This document shows, in pieces, positions 35,762-45,098 of a stretch of 64,000 bases of DNA. The stretch covers positions 1-64,000 of the forward strand of contig BQMJ01000013.1 of NCBI GenBank assembly GCA_025991245.1, written 5' to 3'. Every line of letters begins with the position of its first letter. Positions within the stretch are counted from its first letter, which is position 1. The stretch comes from Galdieria partita (taxonomy: Eukaryota; Rhodophyta; Bangiophyceae; Galdieriales; Galdieriaceae). The notes under the pieces were generated by a model that worked only from the letters and a program-made list of their open reading frames with translations, was not told the origin of the DNA and did no database searches. Both the position numbers and the translations under genes were made by a program.

Positions 35762-36116
35762 TTATCGAAGAGATAAGATATGCTTTTCTTTGATATGTTT
35801 TGATTGCTTTTTAGGGTAGAAAGAACGAACAGTTTCATTGGAACAAGTGGGAGGAAAGTATTGTTGGTTGTTCAGTTTCATTTGAGGTCCTACGACCAAC
35901 TTGAAGATATTCATTACTCACTATATATACTCCATTTATTGCTCTTACCTCTGTAATATCAGACAAGGGACTACGTGATGATGAATGAGCATACTTTTTC
36001 TTCTCGCTGTGACTCGAATACTTTTTAGGAAGAGTACTCGTTGGTAAGGGATTCATATTTTCTTTTTCTTGTTGCCAACCATCATCTTGTTGTGTAGAAG
36101 AAGAAGAATGATACAT
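35762..36116 (-). CDS. Small hypothetical protein with KEN box and SPLSDIT motif
   Basis: A small gene on the - strand, convergent with the G-box gene. From the Met at 36116 it reads through a Ser-rich, basic and probably disordered sequence with EKEN (a KEN-box degron pattern) near residues 17-20 and SPLSDITE near 48-55. Directly after that Glu is a good splice donor (GTAAGA). A 49-nt intron at 35900-35948 ending in CTTCAAG joins a second short exon that ends at 35762, for about 100 residues in total. Without splicing the frame would stop at 35835. KEN together with a P-L-x-D-I-T motif recalls short mitotic APC/C substrates such as securin-like proteins. That is only a suggestion. Confidence 0.45.
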
Positions 36117-36235
36117 AACGAGTCGTTGGAATAACAAAAGTAGTTGCGGTGATGAATCCCAAAATCATTTCCAGTCTGCCATTCTTTCTTTTTAAATTCA
36201 AGTGAATAACAATGGCGGGCTTGGCTGGATGCTTA

Positions 36236-36290
36236 CATATATATATATATATGTATATATGTTTATGTGTATGTATGTATATATATATAT
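36236..36290. repeat. TA/TATG microsatellite
   Basis: A low-complexity (TA)n block interleaved with TATG units upstream of the cysteine synthase gene. It lies within its presumed promoter or 5' leader, about 70 bp before the first ATG. Confidence 0.8.
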
Positions 36291-36358
36291 AAAATAAATC
36301 TACAAGGAGAGATACTCAACTTGTATCATGTCGACTCCTCGTCATCAGCGCTCAAGAG

Positions 36359-37555
36359 TTGTCTTTTATGGAAAGAATGAAAATGACATTGTTTGTATCG
36401 TCGAGTTGGTGTGTTGGGGGTTGCAAGTCTTCGAGTGTTCTTTCGGTTGCACCTCACAAGTATTTGAGTTTCTGTCCCACTTATCGTTTCCAATTGTCTC
36501 TTCCTGTTCGACACTCTTCTACTCTTGGTTTCATAATGAGTCAATCTACTGATGTCATCAACACTTTGAATAGTGTACGCACGGACCCTTGTGACTTGAT
36601 TGGAAACACTCCCATTGTCCAACTCAAGAAAATACCATCTCGTGAAAAGGATTGTCAAGCTACTATCTTGGCCAAACTAGAGTCCATGGAACCTTGTTCT
36701 TCCGTCAAGGATCGTATTGGCAAGAGTATGATATTGGAAGCCGAACGAGAGGGCAAAATACAACCCGGTAAAAGTGTGTTGATTGAGCCAACTTCAGGGA
36801 ACACTGGAATAGCGCTTGCATTTATTGCAGCTTCTCGTGGCTATTCTCTCATCTTAACTATGCCCGAGTCGATGTCCATTGAACGAAGGATGATCCTGCG
36901 TGCCTTTGGAGCCCAAGTAGTCTTGACTCCTGCATCGAAAGGTATGAAAGGAGCTGTGAAGAAAGCAGAAGAATTGTTGAAAACGGTACCCAATGCGTAT
37001 ATGTTACAACAGTTTTCGAATCCTGCCAATCCCAAGATCCATTATGAGACGACAGGACCAGAGATTGTAGCGTCTGGAGGCTGTGATATATTTGTTTCAG
37101 GAGTAGGAACGGGAGGAACTATTACAGGTACAGGAAGATATTTAAGGGAGAAGAATCCATCGGTGCATATCGTAGCAGTAGAACCCAGTGAGTCTCCTGT
37201 ATTATCGGGAGGCAAACCGGGACCTCATAAGATTCAAGGAATTGGAGCAGGATTTATACCGGATATATTAGATACGAGTATATATAATGAAGTATTTCAA
37301 GTGAGTTCTTCAGATGCTATTGAAATGGCGAGAAGGATGGCTGTGGAAGAAGGCTTATTGGTTGGGATATCTTCAGGTGCAGCTGTTTATGCTTCTATAG
37401 CTATTGGCAAACGGCCTGAGAATCGTGGGAAACGCATATTATGTATTATTCCTAGTTTTGGAGAGCGATATTTGACGAGTGCTTTATTTGATAAACAACG
37501 AGAAGAAGCGTATAATATGCCAACCGAGTCGATCATGGAAGATGAGTCTTTATAG
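36359..37555 (+). CDS. Cysteine synthase (O-acetylserine (thiol)lyase), organellar form
   Basis: PLP-dependent last step of cysteine synthesis from O-acetylserine and sulphide. The mature part begins around [19 protein letters not shown]-type active site: the sequence here is [11 protein letters not shown], with the PLP lysine in [19 protein letters not shown] is the substrate loop, [15 protein letters not shown] binds the PLP phosphate, and GISSGAA is near the C-terminus. It is intronless, 398 residues. That is about 70 longer at the N-terminus than cytosolic enzymes; the extra part is rich in Ser, Cys and basic residues and looks like a plastid or mitochondrial transit peptide. The start at 36359 is the first in-frame Met; an internal Met (MSQSTDV) at 36536 could make a cytosolic form. 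Confidence 0.93.
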   Translation: MSFMERMKMTLFVSSSWCVGGCKSSSVLSVAPHKYLSFCPTYRFQLSLPVRHSSTLGFIMSQSTDVINTLNSVRTDPCDLIGNTPIVQLKKIPSREKDCQATILAKLESMEPCSSVKDRIGKSMILEAEREGKIQPGKSVLIEPTSGNTGIALAFIAASRGYSLILTMPESMSIERRMILRAFGAQVVLTPASKGMKGAVKKAEELLKTVPNAYMLQQFSNPANPKIHYETTGPEIVASGGCDIFVSGVGTGGTITGTGRYLREKNPSVHIVAVEPSESPVLSGGKPGPHKIQGIGAGFIPDILDTSIYNEVFQVSSSDAIEMARRMAVEEGLLVGISSGAAVYASIAIGKRPENRGKRILCIIPSFGERYLTSALFDKQREEAYNMPTESIMEDESL

Positions 37556-37589
37556 ATTTGTTGTTGTTGTTGTGATAATAAACGATTGG

Positions 37590-38856
37590 ATGGTCATGGA
37601 ACAACGACCTGAAGAAGACACTATGCCTGAGCGTTGGGAGTTGACAAGTTTATGTATGGAATGCGGTCAACAAGGAGTGACCAAGTGTTTAGTACAAGAT
37701 ATTCCTTTTTTTCACAAAGTGATTTGTATGTCCTTTGATTGTCCTCACTGCGGGAATCACAATAATCAAGTGAGTGGATAACTAGAATATCATTCTATTC
37801 TTATTTTGTGTATAGACAACATGTGCTCAAGAGATAGAACCTCGTGGAATACGTTGGACTTTACACGTCACTAGAGAACGTGATTGGTTGAGACGAGTAT
37901 GGATATCTGATTATGCGACTATTCGAATACCGAAAATAGAGTTGGAAATACCTCCAACTAGGCGCAGAGAGGAAGGAGCAAAAGGCGGAAGAGTGACTAC
38001 TGTGGAAGGTATTTGGTTGCAAGTTGTGGATGACTTGCGACAAGTGGAAGAGAATCAGAAATTGTTGACTTTTATGGAACAACGATTATTACCTTTGAGA
38101 CAAGATGTGGACTTTGAGTTGATATTGGAGGATCCTTCGGGTTCGAGTAGAATAGAGTGGCAAATAGGAGATGAAGAGCCTGGAATGATAATATCCAATG
38201 CACATATATTGGATAAGAGTTTACAGATGACTCAATATGTAAGAAGCAAAGAAGAAAATGAATATCTTGGACTTGTACCTCCTGTAGATAATAACTCGTA
38301 TGAAGAAGAAGGGAATGATCAATCACCTATTGCACGAGATGAGGTAGTCAAGTTATCAAGTAATTGTCCTTGTTGTGGTTTACTGGGAGAAAATCGAATC
38401 CATTGTACGGATATTCCTTATTTTAAACAAGTGCTTATTATCTCTTTTACTTGTCAGTATTGTGGATATAAGACCAATCATATACAAAGTGGATGGGGAG
38501 TAGAGGATTATGGCAAAAGGATTACTTTACATGTACACACATCGGATGATTTATCCCGAAGTATATTATTATCGGATACTTGTCATATATGGATTCCTGA
38601 AATATCGTTACAAGTACAAGGCGAGTCTTTTTGCAAATGGAGCACAGTGGAAGGAATCTTGAAAGACATCGTTGAGAATATGGAAAATCAGTATTCTTTT
38701 GTATTAGGCGATAGTGTGGACCCTGAAGAACGAGAAAAGTGGCAATCCTTTTTACAACAGTTGAAGAAAATAGCCAATGGAGAACAACTAGAGTTTACTT
38801 TGGTATTGGATGATCCAGGTAAGGTGAAAGAAATGTATTTTGAAAGCAGAGATTGA
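37590..38856 (+). CDS. ZPR1: Zinc-finger protein ZPR1
   Basis: Two-exon gene, intron 37770-37815 (46 nt), 406 residues. It has the duplicated ZPR1 layout. First C4 finger: SLCMECGQQGVTKC... with FDCPHCGNHNNQ. First beta-domain: RVWISDYATIRIPKIELEIP and TTVEGIWLQVVDDL. Second finger: CPCCGLLGENRIHC... with FTCQYCGYKTNHI. Second domain: CHIWIPEISLQVQ and STVEGILKDIVENM. ZPR1 binds nascent eEF1A and the kinase region of growth-factor receptors in animals, and acts as an eEF1A folding chaperone in yeast. The start is only 34 bp after the cysteine synthase stop, so the upstream gene's 3' UTR and this gene's promoter must overlap. Confidence 0.93.
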
Positions 38857-38999
38857 TCATCGATATGGTGATGAATAGCTGGAAATAGTTATATTCAGAA
38901 TATTTGTGCGCCAGAGGAAGATCCACAAATGGAAGTGTCAACTTATGAAAGAACGAGTGAAATGAATGAAGCGTTGGGATTGCCATAAAATCCTTTTGG

Positions 39000-39711
39000 A
39001 TGGAGCCTTTTCTTGTCGATGAGAGAGTTGTTTTCCAAAACTATTTTTGTATTTATCGTAGAAAAGTAAAGCTGCAACAACAGCAACACAGTTTTGATAT
39101 CATAGGACACCCAAACAGTAACTTTAGTGCTGCTTTGATATTTCCTTTTGATACCAAGAAGAAAACAGTTACACTAGTCAAAGAATATCAGTACGTAGAA
39201 TAATCATATTCTGATTGTGGCTCAACACAACAGTCCTGGAGACAACTCTTTCCTTTATGGTTTTCCAGGAGGTTTGTTCGATCCTAAGAAACATACTTCC
39301 ATAGTGGATACGGCAAAAGCAGAGTTGAATGAAGAGGCAAGGCCAGAGAAAGAGATACAATAGAGCCCATTTGAACGCTTCCTAGGCACATTGGGTAGCG
39401 AAACAGTGGTATCCTTTGACTAGTGAACAAGGAATTCTTCAGGTATAGACGACGATAGCTGATGCCTTCCACTTAAACTCGTGTAGGATAAATATTCGCG
39501 GAATCGACTGCATATGTTTTTGGCAATCGATGGTGAAACAATAGATGATTATCAACCAAGAGATGCTGAAGAGTATATAGAGATAGTTTCTGACGTCCAC
39601 GTCCACACTTTACCTCGTTGGGTATATGAAGGCAAGATGGCTTTGCCTTCAAGTTGTTTGGTTTGGTTAGGATTGGAAAAGTTGAAAGAGATGGGTTGGA
39701 TAGAAATGTGA
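39000..39711 (+). CDS. Nudix hydrolase (ADP-sugar pyrophosphatase-like)
   Basis: Four short exons (39000-39190, 39234-39336, 39386-39442, 39487-39711) give an uninterrupted 191-residue protein. The Nudix signature lies in exons 2-3. PGG is followed by a somewhat longer loop and TAKAELNEEAHW, keeping the EL-x-EE metal-binding core, although the usual Arg before Glu is Ala. HMFLAIDGE and the C-terminal LVWLGLEKLKEMGW fit the ADP-ribose/ADP-sugar pyrophosphatase subgroup. Introns are 43, 49 and 44 nt. The second has a GC donor (GAAGAG|GCAAGG) and AG acceptor, and only this splice keeps the box and frame intact. Without splicing the locus looks like a broken gene. Substrate unknown. Confidence 0.8.
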
Positions 39712-39751
39712 AAGTGATATAATAAACTTGCATGGAAAATCCAAGTTTCTT

Positions 39752-40490
39752 ATGTGGTGCATGCGCAATACGGCTATCCTAAGAGGCTTATGTACTCAAA
39801 GTTTCGAGTATCCTTGTGCCAAACAACCGTCAAGAATAAGATATTTTGGAAAGCCCGATACTTCACGATATTTGCCTTTTGCACCTTGCAACTCTTTGAA
39901 GCTGCCACAAGCCGAGTTTGAAAAGTTACCTGGAGCGGTGAAACAAGTGTTGGAACCGAAATACTGGGACGAACGAAACCATCAAAGAGCAAGAATATGG
40001 GACGCTGTTTTAGAGTTTCAACGAAAACCAGGGGACACGGGATCAGCAGAAGTACAAGGTAAGGAGGAAGAAATGCCTTTCGACTTTGCTTAGCTGGGGA
40101 AATAGTGGCTGTATTTACAAAGAGACTAGAAGCTTTGGAAAAACAAATGAAGAGAAAAAAGGATGATAAGAGAGCTAGGTTTTTATTCGATCACTTGACA
40201 TCGAGGAGACAAAGATTGTTGCAGTATCTTGCTAGACAAAACAAAGGTAATATTCTAGATTGTATCCAACTGCCGTTTTCTAAAGAAACTCCATTTGTGT
40301 GAAAATAGAACACTGTGCTCAAGTGATGGCTCGATTGGGTCTAGAAGCAAGTGCTATGTTTCCAAAGGATACCGGAGCTATGTTCTATAGAGATCACCCA
40401 TTTATACGTTTTGGAGACATGAAAACAAGCCCTGCAAAGCAACAGCAGATAAAAAATACCCAGAAAATAAATAAACCAACTAGTGCGTAG
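39752..40490 (+). CDS. Mitochondrial (or plastid) ribosomal protein uS15
   Basis: Three exons (39752-40058, 40094-40246, 40309-40490), 213 residues. The core carries the S15 signature: KPGDTGSAEVQ, FTKRLEALEKQMKRKKDD and SRRQRLLQYLARQN, with the third exon continuing HCAQVMARLGL. The N-terminal 30 or so residues are basic and hydroxylated (MWCMRNTAILRGLC...), an organellar targeting sequence. I favour mitochondrion. The start is the first in-frame ATG. The first intron is only 35 nt (GTAAGG...CTTAG). Begins 40 bp after the Nudix stop codon. Confidence 0.85.
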
Positions 40491-40978
40491 AATGTATTTC
40501 GTTGTCAATGAAATAGACTGGAAAACTTTGTGTTTTCCTATAATAATTGAGCCTCATAACAGATAAATGTCAGTTAAAAATGCAACTAGAAAAAACCATT
40601 CAAGACAAAAGAAGTAATGCTAGTTAGAAAAACAAAAGAGCTTGCGAGACTTGTATCAGCTTCTAATACTGCACAAAATTATATTGGAGTTTGAAAGCAT
40701 TTGCAGGAAATTCTCCAAAATGACTGTCACATTGCAAACAAATTTTAGCCAACTAAAAATAAAATGATGTCAGGGTAGAATGCCACATGACTATTTGATT
40801 GTTTTTTTAATAAATGTGAAAATTCAAGCAACGTAACGAGATAAATAAAAAAATTAATTTCAAGTTAAATCGAAATTGATTAAAATCAATATGTACATTA
40901 TTCAACGATATCGTTGAGTTAGAAATTAACTGAATGCCATTAAATCACCGCAATTCAAGTAATTAATTTCCTTGTTGA
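40491..40978. other. AT-rich convergent intergenic region
   Basis: 488 bp between the convergent uS15 and RSH genes. Very A+T-rich, with several AATAAA-like words (for example near 40760 and 40845) on both strands that could serve as polyadenylation signals. No gene or RNA recognised. Confidence 0.5.
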
Positions 40979-42385
40979 TCATACTTCGTTATTGTTGGAT
41001 TGATTCAATTTGTACAGGAAATGAGCAGAGTTTCCAAACTCTGCATGATGATGCATTTCTTCTGAACGTATCTGTACTTCAAATGGAATCTTATTTAATA
41101 TTACCGTTGTGTGAAGGGCTCTATAACCATTAAGCTTCGGATACTTTATAAAATCTTTGTTTCTATAGGCCACAGGACACCAACGTTGCTCAACCATTTT
41201 CAGTACTGCATAACATGCTTGGACTTCTTTTGCTGGATTTCGAGGATTTATTATGATACGCAATGCAATCAAATCATAAATTTCTTTCAGTTTTCTTCCA
41301 CGCTTCATTTTCTTGTATATTGAATAAAGGCCTTTCACTCTTCCATGAACGGTAAAGGACACAATTTGATGTTGAATATTACTTGATGTGTTTAGCAAAC
41401 GATAAATATGGAACTTTGCATATTCTAAAATTTTCGAGCGCTGTTGCAAAATTCTTCCAACATGACGAGAAAGACTCTCGTATTCCGTAGGATGAAGAAC
41501 GTGAAATGAAATTTCTTCCAATTCTAACTGAAGTTTCCATATGCCCAAGCAACTAGCAACTGGAGCCAATATATGTAAGCAGATCTTGGCCAATGACTCG
41601 TCTATACCAGCGATAGAAAATGGACTACTACATTGATATCGCAAGTCTATTAAGAAGACAACCAATGCTATGACAAGACCACGCTTATCCTTGGCATGCT
41701 GATACAAACTTTGTACCATTTTACCTGGTTCCCTATCGCATCGACCCAAGCAACTCCATATGAATGACAGTGATCGAGATACGCTTTCAACCAATATTTT
41801 ATAACCGCCTCCAATGGAAAGGTTATGAATAGGAGAATTGGAGGGAATATTTACTATTAAACCGGTAACAATAGTTAAGAAATCTGCCTGTATCTCGTAC
41901 AATACTTGAGCAATGTGTAAACCTCTTTTGACACGATATAGACTATACTTGCTACAAGCAAATATTCTAGCTTGACACAGTTTCAATATACTTGGTTTTG
42001 CTCCGGGTAAGGTAGCAAGTTGGCTACTCAGTTGTTGCCACAAGGAATAAAAGTCTTCATTTTCTGGGTTATTCTCCAACCAGTGAAAAAGGATATCTTC
42101 TGGAAAAGTCGCATATTGCAAAGGTTTGTTTTCTTTCACGTTCTGAAGTTTGACCTGCTGCTGTGTCTTGCTGTATTCTGAAACCGACACAATACTCGTT
42201 CCCAAACAACTCCTAGTCAAGGGGACAGTTGGATGCCCAACACAAGACATACTAGTAAATAGTTCGTGTCGTTTACTCCAGTAATAGATAGGAATATTCG
42301 AATATAAGAAAGCATTGGGTATCCTGTACAAGGAAACTTCTGTACTACCAGTTACAAAACCCCACTGCATCTGTCTGTCAGACAA
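40979..42385 (-). CDS. RelA/SpoT homologue, (p)ppGpp synthetase with degenerate HD domain
   Basis: Intronless, 468 residues. The synthetase domain is well preserved: GRVKGLYSIYKKMKRG, EIYDLIALRIII with the catalytic Asp, DFIKYPKLNGYRALHTTV, and EVQIRSEEMHHHAEFGNSAH. The preceding HD hydrolase domain is recognisable by spacing (RGLHIAQVLYEIQADFLTIVTGL). However, the metal-binding HD motif, usually LLHD, reads LIVN, and the RLHNMRT region is also lost (FLIDLRYQ). The protein should therefore make but not degrade (p)ppGpp. It has no TGS or ACT domain. The N-terminal 80 residues are Ser/Thr-rich and probably a plastid transit peptide. In plants and algae these alarmones tune plastid transcription and translation. 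Divergent from the methyltransferase gene. Confidence 0.88.
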   Translation of the reverse strand: MSDRQMQWGFVTGSTEVSLYRIPNAFLYSNIPIYYWSKRHELFTSMSCVGHPTVPLTRSCLGTSIVSVSEYSKTQQQVKLQNVKENKPLQYATFPEDILFHWLENNPENEDFYSLWQQLSSQLATLPGAKPSILKLCQARIFACSKYSLYRVKRGLHIAQVLYEIQADFLTIVTGLIVNIPSNSPIHNLSIGGGYKILVESVSRSLSFIWSCLGRCDREPGKMVQSLYQHAKDKRGLVIALVVFLIDLRYQCSSPFSIAGIDESLAKICLHILAPVASCLGIWKLQLELEEISFHVLHPTEYESLSRHVGRILQQRSKILEYAKFHIYRLLNTSSNIQHQIVSFTVHGRVKGLYSIYKKMKRGRKLKEIYDLIALRIIINPRNPAKEVQACYAVLKMVEQRWCPVAYRNKDFIKYPKLNGYRALHTTVILNKIPFEVQIRSEEMHHHAEFGNSAHFLYKLNQSNNNEV

Positions 42386-42727
42386 AAAGATTCTTTCTCC
42401 GTTTCATGTGAGGGATAGAAGAGATGATTTGTGAAAGAAAGAATCATCAGTGTATACCCAACAACAAGTTATCAGCTTGGAAACATTGTTCATGTAGAGT
42501 TCACTGAAAATAAGTACATAGGCAAGTCTTCGATGAACCTTCGAGGTACAAAGATAAACATTGTTTTATTTCTTATTCGAGGAACCCTGATAAAAAAATG
42601 ATATCTATCCAACAACTAGTCCTCTATGAATCATTCTTGTTTGTAGAAAGAATTGCCAAAAGGACACCGAGAAAAGGTGATTCACGTGCATCCACATTGG
42701 ACCATTGGCACATTGTAGAGTTTGCAA
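42386..42727. promoter_or_regulatory. Divergent promoter region
   Basis: 342 bp between the RSH gene (-) and the methyltransferase gene (+). No reading frame of interest. It must contain both promoters. No confident core motif seen. Confidence 0.4.
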
Positions 42728-43362
42728 ATGTCTCAAGCAGCAGCAGCATTTAAGCGAGCAGAAGAGGAAAAGTGGAGCCGTGCAGGTGAAAGGAGGTGGC
42801 AGTTATTCAAGAGACTTGAAAAGGATAACGCTACTGCCAACTTTTTCCTAAAAAATGAAGCTATTTTTCCAGGTGCCAAGGTTTTGGAACTTGCTTGTGG
42901 TTCTGGAGAAACCACTCTACAAGTAGCTGCTAAAGTAAGAGGCTATTCTATTCCATCTGGACAAACAACAGGTGAAGTTGTAGATAAGTTGTTGGAGATG
43001 CTTCATCCGTCCCAAAATAGCGTGAAACCTATTTCTCAAGGTGCTACTGGTTCTGTGGTTGGTGTAGACATAGCAAAAGGAATGCTGAATATCTTTCAAA
43101 ATCGATTAGAAAATACAGTTTTGAAGGAGCACGTGAAACTCGTGGAAAGCGATATTGAAGAGTATGTTATGCCAAAGGAACATTTTGATGTGGTCATTTC
43201 GCAATATTCCATACCTCACTTTCCCAATGCAGTTGAAGTGTTGAAAAATGTTCGACAGTCGTTGGTGCCAAATACTGGCAAGTTTGTCACTGTTATATGG
43301 GGACCAGTACCTCAATGTGATATTTTCTCTATTCCTAAAAAGTTTCTTGGAGATCCTCATGG

Positions 43363-43393
<31 letters not shown>

Positions 43394-43753
43394 GATGAAC
43401 AACAACATCATCATCATCATCATGAGCACGAAAATGCTCATCACAATGACAATGCATCCGTACATTGTCATTGTGGCTCACCTCAGCACACTTTGAAGCA
43501 AATTGAAACTGCTGGTTTTCATTTCACTACAATGGAATTTCCCGTAGTTTATGACTTTGCATCTGCCTCTGATTACTTGTACTGCCTTTCTGAAATGAAT
43601 CAAGGTATGAAAGAATATATGGGAGAACCAGGAAGTGAGAAATGGCGTCAAGTAGAAAGTTATGTGAAAGAAAATAACAGTATTCAGCTTCCAGATGGTT
43701 CTCTAGGCATTCGATTGAATAATATAGCTATTGGTATTGTTGCTGAGCCTTAG
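42728..43753 (+). CDS. SAM-dependent methyltransferase with histidine-rich insert
   Basis: Intronless, 341 residues from the first ATG. Class I methyltransferase fold: motif I VLELACGSGETT at about 52-63, an acidic end of beta-2 in VVGVDIAKGML, motif II-like FDVVISQYSIPHF, and VRQSLVPNTGKFVTV. Between this and the C-terminal strands sits an insert at about residues 211-250 with more than 20 histidines (runs of 10 and 6, then HCHCG), encoded by a (CAT)n microsatellite at about 43362-43420. The insert could bind Zn, Ni, Cu or another metal. An equally good view is a tolerated codon-repeat expansion in a surface loop. The substrate is unknown. Nearest general resemblance is to UbiE/COQ5- or DUF-type methyltransferases. 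Confidence 0.8.
43362..43420 (+). repeat. (CAT)n trinucleotide repeat inside a gene
   Basis: In-frame CAT repeats, two blocks separated by GATGAACAACAA, encoding the polyhistidine insert of the methyltransferase. Likely length-variable between strains. Confidence 0.85.
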
Positions 43754-43885
43754 TTTTCAATAAATAGAGTGTTCTAGAAGGAAATGAATTGTTTCTGGAC
43801 CCACAACAATCGTCAACAGAAAGAAAAAAGACGGCTACAAAAAGGCGGCTATGTTTAGCGCTACTTTGAAAAGTTTTGGGCTGAT

Positions 43886-45039
43886 ATGTTCCGTAACCGG
43901 AAGTTTGCAAGGTCTTGGCCATTTATTGTGTTTACTTGGATAGTCGTTGTCCTTTGCATTGTTACTTTGTATGGTGAACTGAATAAAAGACGAAACAAAG
44001 GTCGACAAAACCAACCATTTCATAAACAGAATGAGTTGCCGTTGGTAACGGATATATTCTTTGGTGTCTTCACGTGCAAGGTAATATCTTTATTGTCGAT
44101 CAAAGTATGGTGTCCAACCCAAGTTTTAGAACTATGCCGAAACCTATGCAAAGGCTGTCTTCGAAACATGGGGAAAACTAGTTGAACCGTCCATGTTGCG
44201 GTTTTTCAGTGATACTCCTCACAGTATATTACCTACTGTCGTCACTCCCAATATCGATATCACAAACGTAAACTCAAGGCTGAAGTTGAATTATCAAAAG
44301 CATGTTGGTCATAAAGAACGCTATTTTCGACAGGAGAGTAACAGATCACTACAAATGTTTGCTTGGGCTTGGGACCACGTGCCTCAAGCAAAAGTAAGTA
44401 ATTCACAAAGAAGGAAATGAAACGCTTGATGACTTTCATCAACAGTGGTTTTATAAGTGTGATGACGATAGCTTTGTTAGAGTGGACTTGTTACAAGAAA
44501 TGCTCAGACAATTCGATTATACCCAACCTTTGTATATAGGTTCAACTAGGAGGTTCCGAGGAAAACTTGTCCCTGTATTGGAAAGGTATTATGTGTGGTT
44601 GAGTATTTCTAGTTGTTGATATGTCTTTTAGGGATGTTTCAAAGCGTACAGTTGATGTAGACTTGCGTTATGCTATGGGAGGTGCGGGATATGTATTGAG
44701 TCGTGGTTTGTTAGAGAAATGGAGACCTTTGATGAATCAATGTGTTGTATATAATGGAGAAGATAAGAATGTTGCCCAATGTATTTTAGATACTTTGCAT
44801 ATAGAACCCATCAATTTACCTGGTTTGTGTGTAAGTAAGATTGACATTGGCTGATTTCTTATGAATATTTCTTTGTTGTTCATATATAGTTTGTTCATCC
44901 AGACAAGGTGGATCCTGTATCGCGAGACAGTATGATTGCATTTCATCAAATAGGGGGAATGAAGGACTCTATTGAGTTATTTCGAAGGTTTTATTTAGAT
45001 AGGAATAGCTTTGATTCTGGAGGAGATGTGATTCCGTAA
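43886..45039 (+). CDS. Fringe/GT31-like type II membrane glycosyltransferase
   Basis: Five exons (43886-44080, 44130-44393, 44446-44585, 44632-44830, 44890-45039) join in frame to 315 residues. A single N-terminal membrane anchor (WPFIVFTWIVVVLCIVTLYG) follows a short basic cytosolic tail, giving a Golgi-type type II topology. The catalytic part has FFGVFTCK and FETWGK at the start, the metal-binding WFYKCDDDSFVR (DDD at about 159-161), a YIGSTRRFRG loop and GGAGYVLSRGLLEKW. This order is typical of beta-1,3-glycosyltransferases of the Fringe and core-1 galactosyltransferase group. Introns are 46-59 nt. Donor and acceptor sugars cannot be told. Converges on the carboxylase gene, 59 bp apart. 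Confidence 0.85.
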
Positions 45040-45098
45040 AAAACACAAAATGGGTATAATCTTATCAGATTCTGTGGTTGTTCTTTTCCAGATGTAAT

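Noticed and set aside
39000-39711. First impression of a broken Nudix pseudogene
   Set aside because: Short introns, one with a GC donor, restore a continuous frame with family motifs, so it is called a normal gene.
43106-43471. Methionine-rich - strand frame across the (CAT)n repeat
   Set aside because: Shadow of the trinucleotide repeat read as ATG on the other strand.
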